Under the pieces are notes generated by a model. It had not been told where the DNA came from. It did no database searches and saw only the letters and a program-made list of their open reading frames with translations. A program made the translations under genes and the position numbers. Positions 46,534 through 56,300 of a stretch of 64,000 bases of DNA are shown here, one piece after another. The stretch is from positions 1,288,501 through 1,352,500 of the forward strand of contig NC_090124.1 of assembly GCF_023973825.1 (NCBI RefSeq). Reading direction: 5' to 3'. The stretch is from Plasmodium brasilianum (taxonomy: Eukaryota > Apicomplexa > Aconoidasida > Haemosporida > Plasmodiidae). Each line of letters opens with the position of its first letter. Positions within the stretch are counted from its first letter, which is position 1.

Positions 46534-47148
46534 TTTTCAGTTTGGATAAGTGCTTATTCTTCTTTGGGCAAATAAAAGTATATTTATCAGTCTCTCCTGT
46601 TTTTGCTTCGACAAAAAAAATATGAACATACGTACAAGGGGAATGCTCACATATATTAATATATATGTGGCTCACACTTCGGTACGTATGTATATACATA
46701 TATACACACACCCTCGCAAGCATACACATACACTCATACAATTCTTATGCACTCAAAAACGTTGAAGAAAAACCCTACTTTATCAAAATGTTAAATTTAC
46801 CGTAACGTGAATAGTAACAACAAAAATATGTTCAAGTTGTATTTTTTTTTTTTATTTTTTTTTTTTTTTCTCTTTATATATTCACATAATCTAGTAGTAC
46901 TAACTACCATACAAATGTGTGTATAATTCCTTATTGGCTCCTTATTGTAACTTATATATTTCTTTTTAATTACAACAAAATCAACTTTTTAAATTTTATA
47001 AAAAATTGAAATAATGAATTATTTTTAAATATATATTTGAATGGAGTACGATCTTATTACTCTTTTTTTTTTTTTTTTTTTTTTAATTTTTAATTTTTAC
47101 ATATTCTTCTGTGCATTTTGTTCTAAGAACCGTGAGATATAGTAGCTA

Positions 47149-47179
<31 letters not shown>

Positions 47180-47289
47180 GTTGAACCGGTTCAAGTATCA
47201 AATGTATAATACCTGGAGTGATATTAAAAAATTTACAACATTAAAAAATAGTTCTTCATGCGTATTGGTCATTGTGTTTGCTCCAAGTA

Positions 47290-47490
47290 CTCTTATGTAT
47301 GTATGTATGTATTTATATATATACATATGTACTTATATATATACATATGTACTTATAGATATACATATGTACTTATATATATACATATGTACTTATAGAT
47401 ATACATATGTACTTATATATATACATATGTACTTATATATATACATATGTACTTATATATATACATATGTACTTATATATATGTATGTTT
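47290..47490. repeat. 20-bp tandem repeat (ACATATGTACTTATATATAT)
   Basis: About nine nearly perfect copies, alternating TATATATA and TAGATATA spacers. CATATG and GTAC palindromes recur every 20 bp. Confidence 0.9.
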
Positions 47491-47869
47491 CCTTTCGCAT
47501 TAAGGCATAATACAGAATATATATGATGCACTGCTTATTTACCAAAACACATACAATACATCCCATTGTTCTTAAAAATATGAAATTCATTTAAAAATTT
47601 GTCAATATTTTTTTTTTAATTTATTTTACCACTTATATTATATTGAACTCTTTTTTTTTTTTTTTTTGCTAAATGTGAAGGAGCAGGAAAAATAAGTTTT
47701 TGAACAAAAGGGAAAAAATGCTTATAAAGTATGTACATAATATGGTATATCTGTTTACATATTAATATATGTATATATTCACAAGCTTACAATCATATAA
47801 ATTTGTTACTCCTTTAACGGTTTTTTCCCCACATATGACAGGAATATGCATATATGTACATAAATATAC

Positions 47870-48060
47870 AAGTTAGTAAGTGCATAAATGTACACATTAG
47901 TAAGTACATATGTATACACGTAGTAAGTACATATGTATACACGTTAGTAAGTACATATGTATACATGTTAGTACATATGTATACACGTAGTAAGTACATA
48001 TGTATACACGTTAGTACATATGTATACACGTTAGTACATATGTATACACGTTAGTAAGTA
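47870..48060. repeat. Tandem repeat of about 20-24 bp (GTACATATGTATACACGTTA)
   Basis: About eight copies with 16-24 bp spacing; each includes the palindromes CATATG and GTATAC. It shares the ACATATGTA core with the repeat at 47290-47490, suggesting a common origin. Confidence 0.85.
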
Positions 48061-48612
48061 TATAGGTATACATTTCTTCACCTAACGTATTTTACAAATT
48101 TTTGAAAACCTTTTTCAAAATTTTGGTCAAACAAAATAAAAATACCATGGGTATACTTAACACTCCTTTTTTTTTTAAATGACATGTATATACATAGTAT
48201 TATATAAATTACGAAAAAGAAAAATAGAGGATATAATATAGCTAGGAGTGGAAACCCTAATAGGATAAATTTTAAGGACATAAGTAGTAAAAGCTAACGA
48301 AGAAATAAACAAAGTGATAGGACAAGGGATAATAAGGAACAAAAGGCACGAAGTAGTAAAACGCAAAATCTGCAAAGGCTGCACAAAAAAAAAAAAAAAA
48401 AAAAAAAGACTTTTATTTTGAAGTCATATAGAAAATGTCGAAAAATGCAACCATTTCCCGACACATGACTAATAGGAAGTTGATATGAATTTTTTTTTTT
48501 TTTTTTTTTTTTTTCTTCAATTACCATTTTATATTTAATTTCTTTTCCTTCTTCTCATGTTGTATAAATTATATTATAACTCTCTGTCCCCACTTCTTTT
48601 TTTATCAACAAA

Positions 48613-51268
48613 ATGAACAATAAAATAAAAATTATTAGTTGTTTCTGTCTTGCCGCTTCGGGCACGTACTACCTTTATGTACATAAAAGGGGGAAGCTCA
48701 TGTACATGTTAAAATGTATTTTATTTTTAAACAATGGGAAGAAGGACGGATCGACTGAAAGAACTTTGCTTGTAAACAATGAGAAGAACGATGGAAAGTC
48801 TACCTGTAGTGAAAATGTTATTTTAAATGAAAGTACATCTATTGTAAGTACAGACAATGAATCTAATTTTATAGGTGAACATAATATTATTAATGATGGA
48901 AAAATAGTGCTAAAAGATTTAAGTGGGAACAGTTTAGATAAGAACATTTTACATGATGATGGTTTGGATAACAACGACATAAGCACGAATAAGAGATGTT
49001 TTTCAGAGGATGATGGAAGTACACTGACAGACGTAGAGGATATTAGTAATATAAACGATAGAAGAAGTTTTAATGTGGTTCAAATAAAAAAAAAAAAAAA
49101 AAGCATGCGTAATAACTGCGGTAATAACGGCAGTAATAGTGGCAGTAATAGCAGTAGTAGTCGTCGTAGTAATAGGAAGAGCGGTACAAATTTTAGAAGA
49201 CATGAAAAGGGAGAGGACTCAAGGGAAAATAGATGTATAGTGGGGAAATACGATGAAGAGAAAGAGGAAGAAGAATATAGGGAGAGGAAAAAAAAAAAAA
49301 AAAAAAAACGTAGAAGATGATAAAGGGGAAGATGACACGTCCAACCCGTTAAACATTTCCACCCCTTTTAACGAGAGCAGGGTGATACTTCCAGAAAATT
49401 ATAAAATATATTTTAAATCGTTTGGATGCGCTCATAACAGTTCGGATTCGGAATTTATGATGGGGCTATTAAGTAATTACGGTTTTCAGTTTGTTAAAAA
49501 TATTGAGGACTGCAATATTTGTATCATCAATAGTTGCACAGTGAAGAACCCAAGTGAAGAAAGTATGAAAACGATTATTAATTATGTAAATAAGTTAAAC
49601 AGGTTGAATAGTAGTGATACCAATATGGGGAGTGTAAACAAACAAAAAGCGCACAAAAAAAAGCAACAAGGAACACAAAAAGGAGAACAAAAAGGAGAAC
49701 AAAAAGAACAAAAAAAAAAAAAAAAAAAAATAGACGAATTGAAGTATGGAAGTGAAGGACATTTAGAATACTTGTCGACCTCATCCTCGGGGTTATCCGA
49801 TTTTCCTGAATTTTCCAACTTTTTGGGTGTTTCAAATTTTGACAAAATTTCGGATGATAAGAAAGGTGAAAGTGAAAAAATGAGGAGCACTTGTGGAGGT
49901 GAAAAGAATGATGGCATATATACTGAGAAAATCAACAAGGAAGAATGTTTATGTACTATGAAAAAGGAGGACACAGACAAAGCAAATGATTTAATTTGCC
50001 ATGATAGAGGAAATAAACTGTTTGGAAAAAATGAAGAGAGGAAGGAAGACACTAACATGTGTGGAATTAGTTTATTGGTGGAAGGTGAAAAAGAAAACAA
50101 GCTGATTGATAAGCGGCATACCGCTAATAAGCGGAACAATAACGAGATAGCACAAAACTGCTCACCCTGGAGAGATATTAAAATAATCGTGTGTGGATGC
50201 GTTCCGCAGGCCGAAAAAGACATGGAGATATTTGAAAACATTTCGCTAGTTGGCGTTAATAATATTGACAAGATAGTGGATGTTGTAGAGAATGTAATTA
50301 AAGGTTATCATGTCAAATATTTGAAACAATCGAAAAAAATGACTTCATTAAATCTTCCTAAGATAAGAAAAAATAAATATATTGAAATAATAAATATTAA
50401 TAATGGGTGTTTAGGAAATTGCACATATTGTAAAACAAAATTTGCAAGAGGAGATTTAGTTAGTTACAATATAAGTGATATTGTTAATAGAATAAAATAT
50501 GTATGTAGTGAAGAAAATATAAAAGAAATATGGTTAACGTCGGAAGACACAGGTGCATACGGTATAGACCTAGACCTAAATATTGCCATTTTGTTAAAAC
50601 AAATTTTAGAGTGCGTTGAACATGGAGATGTAATGATACGACTGGGTATGACTAACCCGCCTTATATTTTAAAACATGTTAAAGATATATGTAATTTATT
50701 AAAACATAAAAATATGTATGAATTTATTCATATTCCTGTTCAAAGTGCTAGTAATAATGTTTTAAAAAATATGAACAGGGAGTATAATATTGAAGATTTC
50801 ATATATGTAGTAGAAAATTTACGCAAACATGTACCTAATATAACTATCTCAACAGATATTATATGTGGATTTCCTTATGAGACTGTAGATGATCATAATG
50901 AAACTATTCATTTAATTAAAAAATATAAATTTCCTATTTTAAACATCTCACAGTTTTATCCTAGGAAAGGTACTGTAGCATATAATATGAAAAAAATTAA
51001 TACAAAAATTGTTAAAAATAGATCTAGAGAAGTAACTGATGTTTTTCTTTCTTATAAGAATAATTATGATTTCTTACAAGGGACTATACAAAATGTTTTG
51101 TTTACTGAACTGTCATCTAAAAGTGAGCATATAATAGGACATACAAAACAGTATGTCAAGGTATTGCTATCAAATAAAGAAAATCAAAATATTCATTTAT
51201 TAGGTCATTTCACTTCTTGCAAAATTGTTTCAACGCACAAATGGCATGTAGTTGCACAGTTAGTATGA
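48613..51268 (+). CDS. CDKAL1-like tRNA methylthiotransferase (radical SAM), N-terminally anchored; frameshifted at a poly-A run
   Basis: Converts t6A37 of Lys-tRNA to ms2t6A using two Fe-S clusters and SAM. The frame from 48613 encodes a signal-anchor (IKIISCFCLAASGTYYLYVH), then a Ser/Asn/Asp-rich linker, and stops at 49320 just past a 21-A run (49288-49308). The enzyme continues in the +1 frame from that run to 51268. With 20 or 23 A's the two parts form one protein of about 884 residues, so I treat them as one gene. The enzyme part has the UPF0004 domain (FKSFGCAHNSSDSEFM, INSCTVKNPSE, VCGCVPQAEKD), the radical-SAM cluster motif CLGNCTYCK in NNGCLGNCTYCKTKFARGDL, EIWLTSEDTGAYG, RLGMTNPPYIL, HIPVQSASNNVL, TDIICGFPYET and a C-terminal TRAM domain. 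An eMtaB/CDKAL1 assignment is firm. N-terminal anchoring to the outer mitochondrial membrane is described for the Toxoplasma homologue, from memory. A Lys/Gln insert precedes the CGCVP motif. Confidence 0.9.
49288..49308 (+). other. 21-A homopolymer at which the methylthiotransferase frame breaks
   Basis: Before the run the frame is the signal-anchor frame; after it the enzyme frame is offset by one base. A one-base contraction (20 A) or a two-base expansion (23 A) would join them as a Lys tract followed by Asn-Val-Glu-Asp. This is most likely an assembly or sequencing length error. Confidence 0.8.
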
Positions 51269-51924
51269 TATACAAGGGAGCAGCATTTCGGCCTTGTGCA
51301 CCTCGCCCCAGATGGGTTATTCCGTAGAAGCTTTTGTTGCTTCGTGCTCCTTTTTATCTGTACCTGAGCGTGTGTACCTGTATATGTGACAGTTACACCC
51401 ATACGTGTGTGCTATTCTCTGACTTATTAGATTTCTACGTATTTGTGTTTTTGCTCCTTTCCCATAAATTTTAGTTTAATACAAACATCTCTGATTACAT
51501 GTTTGTGTATGCATTTTTTGCGGGCACTCAGTTATGTATTAATTTGAACTTTTATTTATGAATCATTCAGTCTGTTTTTTTTTTTTTTTCTCCTTACTTT
51601 TTCCTTCCTAATATTTACAATAATATGCTGTATTTATGTAATTTTCACTTTTTTTTTTTTTTTTTTTTTGAAATCAAACCTACTGTCTTACCCTTTGTTG
51701 TTATGAAAACACGATGGTACTACTTTTTAAGCATCTTTGTTTGTGCCAGTTTTATATGCCATTTTATGCGACATGTCCTATCATATTTTACCTTGCTCTT
51801 AACATTACGTTTAATACTTTTTTTTTTTTTTTCTTAACCCCTTTTTAAATAAATATTTGTTGATAAACTTTTGTTTTTATTAGACATTTTATTAATTACA
51901 AAAAAAAATAAGATTGTTATGACA

Positions 51925-51963
<39 letters not shown>

Positions 51964-53196
51964 TTTAAGACGAAGAAAATAAATGAAACATAAAAGTCTA
52001 ATTCATTTTTTTTTTTTTTTTTTGGACACAAAATTTGGTCTATAAGTGTAGTACCTTCTTTATTTTTTTACTTTTTTTGTTTTATCCTTTATTTATATCA
52101 TTTTTTTTTATGTTATATTCTGGCTTAACAAAATGTTTTGTATTTATCATAAGTGCACAAATAAAAGGTGAAGGACATTTATAAGAAATAAATAAGAGTA
52201 AACGAAAACAAACAAACCCACTAAATACAAATTTTTTGAGCTTGCTTATGTGCATATATGCCCAGTGATCAAGCATAAGGGAAACGCCGCATTAGCTTCA
52301 GTCTACTTTCTGTATGTAAGTTGGTGCATTTATAAATATATGTATGTTCTCATGTTTGTATGTTTGCATGTTCGCATGTTTGCATGTGTGTGTTTTTTTT
52401 TTTTTTTTTAATGTATGAACATGTTCAGGTGAAATAGATTGCACTGGAAAAATATATTCATGTGACCTTTGAGGAAAAAGTGCACTTCATTCTTACCACG
52501 TAGGCAAATATTACTATGTATTATGAAAAAAGAAAAAAAATAAATAAATAAAATAAAATAAATAAAATAAAATAAAATAAATAAAATAAAATAAAATAAA
52601 TTAATAGGGTCATATATTTATTTTCTTACGAAGGAAAAGTTGATAAAAGTATTCCCACATCAGCAGCGTCTTATTTTTTTTTTTTTTTTTTAAACGCACA
52701 AAAATTTTATTAACCTTTTGAGCGATAGTAAGGTTGTCTGTGCGTATACACATAACTATAAGCATACAAACATACATGCATACATACGCCCAAACGAATG
52801 TAATAACACACCAACATAAGTTACGTACATGTACGCAACTGTAAACGCACACTTTGAGCCTATTCAAGTAAAATGTGCGACAAAAAAGAAAAAAATTAAA
52901 CATGACTCATTATTAAGGCAAAGGCACCTTTTTTTTTACTTATCGTTTTTAAATCGAGATTAAATTTTAAGAATTGTACATACTTTTGTGCTCTATAACA
53001 AGTTTTGGTTTTTTGTGCATTTTACTATTCATGTACTCCATTTGTTAAATCAACAATTCATATATGATTTATTTCCTTTTTCGCCTGTTAATTTTTTTTT
53101 TTTTTTTTTTTTTTCAATTGATATTGAAAAGGAAAACGTTAATAATGTACCCATGCTTACAAAGACAGCAAAAAAATGCGCCAAATGTAAAGACAC

Positions 53197-53231
<35 letters not shown>

Positions 53232-53388
53232 AATATGCCTGTGTTAGATTTTTTCTTTTTTCTTTTTTTTTTCTTGGATGTTTCCTCAATTCCCTTATAC
53301 TGATAATATAATACCATATTTATTACAATACATTTTTTCAGTTATTGTTTATTTTACCATATTTGTTTAAAAAAGAGTCAAAATAATT
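51269..53388. other. Intergenic region between the methylthiotransferase and the 1,635-aa protein gene
   Basis: The first 150 bp are relatively G+C-rich 3' flank. The rest contains T runs, an (AT)n tract (51930-51958), TTTGCATG repeats (52355-52392), AAAATAAAATAAA repeats (52540-52605) and an (AT)n tract (53198-53228). One possible two-exon gene on the reverse strand (52610-52903) is given separately. Confidence 0.55.
52610..52903 (-). CDS. Weak candidate two-exon small gene (68 aa)
   Basis: Function unknown and reality uncertain. Exon 52825-52903 would encode MFNFFLFCRTFYLNRLKVCV and on to a phase-1 GTAACT donor. Exon 52610-52737 after a CGCACAG acceptor encodes NLTIAQKVNKIFVRLKKK, an A-run-encoded Lys stretch, then TLLMWEYFYQLFLRKKINI and stop. 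The second exon has coding-like composition, but the reverse complement also has an open segment (EGKVDKSIPTSAAS), so strand is not certain. Confidence 0.22.
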   Translation of the reverse strand: MFNFFLFCRTFYLNRLKVCVYSCVHVRNLCWCVITFVWAYVCMYVCMLIVMCIRTDNLTIAQKVNKIFVRLKKKKKNKTLLMWEYFYQLFLRKKINI

Positions 53389-56300
53389 ATGAACTGGGTT
53401 GACAAAATAGACTTTAAGAGAGTAAAAAGTTCATGCCTAGAAGGCGAGTTGAAAATAAAGAACGTAGGAAATATGAATGCAAAACTGAATGCAAAAAATG
53501 GCGAAATGTTTAACAAAATTAAAAGGACAACGAATGTGGGAAGCTGTACCGGAAGTATGAATTCCCTGTCAAGTGGCCCAAGGGTCAGTGAGGAAAACGG
53601 TAAAAATGAAAGAAAAGGTAAATATGTTGAAAACAGTCAAAATGACAAAAATAGCAATTATGACAAAAATAGCGATAATGACAGAAATAGCGATAATGAC
53701 AGAAATAGCGATAATGACAGAAATAGCGATAATGACGAAGAAAATTTTGAAAATCTTGGAGTTCCCCCAACAAAGGAAACCGAGGAAGACGATATAGAAG
53801 TACACCTCGCTCATAAAGAGAAAGAGAACCCCCTTATAAAAGAAGAAGCGGGAGGTAAAAGTAAAATGTCAATATTTTTCAGCATGACAAAAGATGCTTA
53901 TAAATCGTTTAATTTGGACAAACTGTTTTTATGTAACAACAACATTAACGAGTTTTTCAATGACAAACTTACAGATATTCATGTTGGTGACTATTCAGGT
54001 GATTTCAAAAAATTATGTACAAATGCAGGAGAAAATATAGAGAATGTTATAAAAGATAAAAATAGCATAGTGAAAATAATAAAAAAAAACTTAGGAAAGA
54101 AAAACTCATACATACTAGAAAACATTTACAACTCCTTTAAAGGTACTATAAACGATTTTATCGATGTTTATATAGAACAAGAAAATGAAGATGTGGAATC
54201 TATGTACACCAAAATATATGACACACATAAAAATTTTAGTAGTACCCATGAAATGCATCTACGTAAGGAAAAGAATAAATTAGAAGACGGAAATACAATA
54301 CATGAACACGACAGTGGAAAAAAATATAATATAGACAAAGATATATTCAGAAGGAAGGGGAAAGAAGAAATTAATAATAATAATGTCTATTTCAGTAGGG
54401 ATGGAAGTAAGAAAAAGGAATATCCCCACGTTAGTAAAAGTAGTAGTACGCATATAGGGGAAAACACTTCTCCTTACAGATCAAATGGAGTATTTGAAAA
54501 CAAACATGACAGCATAAATATTGATAAGGATCTTTCATTATACGAAAGTAAACTATTAGAAAGGTATGATCATGATACGACTTCTTATCCTTATAATGAC
54601 GAATTAAAGGGGGAAAACAATTTAAATTTAAAAAAAAAAAATTATTTATCCTATGGGCTGAGTAAAAAGCCTGAACAAATCAACCATATGGACTATCCGG
54701 ATAAAGTCGAATATGCAAACATAATTTTTGACTACTTATACAATCAAAGGGATATGAAGATGTGCGATTATGATGATAAGCAGGGGCTAGAAAAGAAGCG
54801 GCCATCAGAAGGGAAAAGCGAAAAAGATGGAAAAAGAGAAAAAGATGGAAAAAGAGAAAAAGATGGAAGTTGCAGAAAAGACGAAAAAGACGGAAAAATC
54901 ATTGCCGTTCAGGTGAATGATAAGAACGTGTTCGATATATCCCCTCTAACGGAAAAATATAAATACCGATCAAACATAATACTTACTATAAATAAGATTA
55001 AGAATATAGAAAAGATAATCGAAATTAATGTAAGCATCCCGGATGTTCAACTAAAAATACCTGGTATGAGAATAGAAAACGTGGTATTACCGTACAAGTG
55101 TTCCAACGAAATGTTGACAATACAAATAAAGACGTTAGGGGAACGTGAAGGGAGTGAAATAGATGAAGGAATTGAAGTTGAAGAAAAGGGCAAAGAAGGT
55201 AAGGATGGAAATTATGAAACCAAATCTAAAGGGGAAAAATACATTAAAATGGACGGTAATAAATATAACAAAATAATTGATTATAGAATGAAAAAAAAAA
55301 ATGTGAGCAATTTCTACAATGAGGCACAGGAAACAGGGGATAGAAAAAAAGAAGTGGAGTCTTCTATATTAAAGTGCTACTACGTATTCATACCTCTAGC
55401 CAATATTAAGGAAGAGATCATAAATAAAAGATTAATTTTAATAACGTCTAAATATAAGGAAATATATGAAAAGGAAAGATTGTTACCAGAAACGATATAT
55501 TTAATTGAAAGTAAAGACATCATTTCGATGGGTGAAAAGCATATGTACATTTCGATAAAGAAATGTGTGCATGGGATTCATTACTACCCTGGTGGTGGTA
55601 CTCCTGATGGTATTCAGAGCCTTAGTCGCTACCGCAGTCATAGTGGTGGTGATGAAAACGGAGTGGTACATGATTTGTACAAAAAAATCATGTCGAGCGA
55701 GCACAAATCGAATGATACATTTAAGCCTACATACGTTAGTTTGTATAATGATGAAGTAGACAGAGAAATTGGTAAAATTATGAATGAGTTTAATCTAGTT
55801 GATAAAATAAAAATTGTAAAATTAGAAGAAAAAGGACGCTACTTAATTAACAATTCACATTTCGAATTCTTTTTTAGTAAAGAGAATATATTCCTTTGTA
55901 GTATTCATAATAATTGTAGAAATATTGAACAAGCAAGTAGTGTATTTAATTTTATTTCCAACAGTTTTATTGCTGTAAAAAGTGTCATTGATTTCTTTCC
56001 TTTGAATATCCTTCCACTAATACAAGATGTTCATTACTTTTCTTTTATAGAGAAAAATAATTTTTTAAAATTAAAATTTATATTACACTTTCTAGCTATA
56101 ACTGAAAGTATATGCATTCATTTGTGCTCTCTGTTAAACATAAACACAGAGGGGACATATGCCCTCTTTCAAAATTATCTTAAATCTGTCCAAATAAGCG
56201 ACGAAAATAAAAAAAAAAATTATTTCACATTTTTATATACGTCTAATAGGGGGAAACAGGAGGGAGGTTCCAACTTGTTCAACTATGATAAGCCGTTCAT

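Larger units (their letters stand above)
46534..48612. other. Divergent intergenic region between VTC and the methylthiotransferase gene
   Basis: Presumed bidirectional promoter region. Contains T runs (46846-46870, 47065-47085, 47154-47179), a 20-bp tandem repeat (47290-47490) and a second related repeat (47870-48060). The stretch 48078-48530 contains open segments on both strands that could be a small gene but cannot be resolved; it is discussed as a finding. Confidence 0.5.

Noticed and set aside
47290..48060. Regularly spaced repeats resembling a CRISPR array
   Set aside because: Units are contiguous with no unique spacers, A/T-rich, in a eukaryotic nuclear genome; they are minisatellites.
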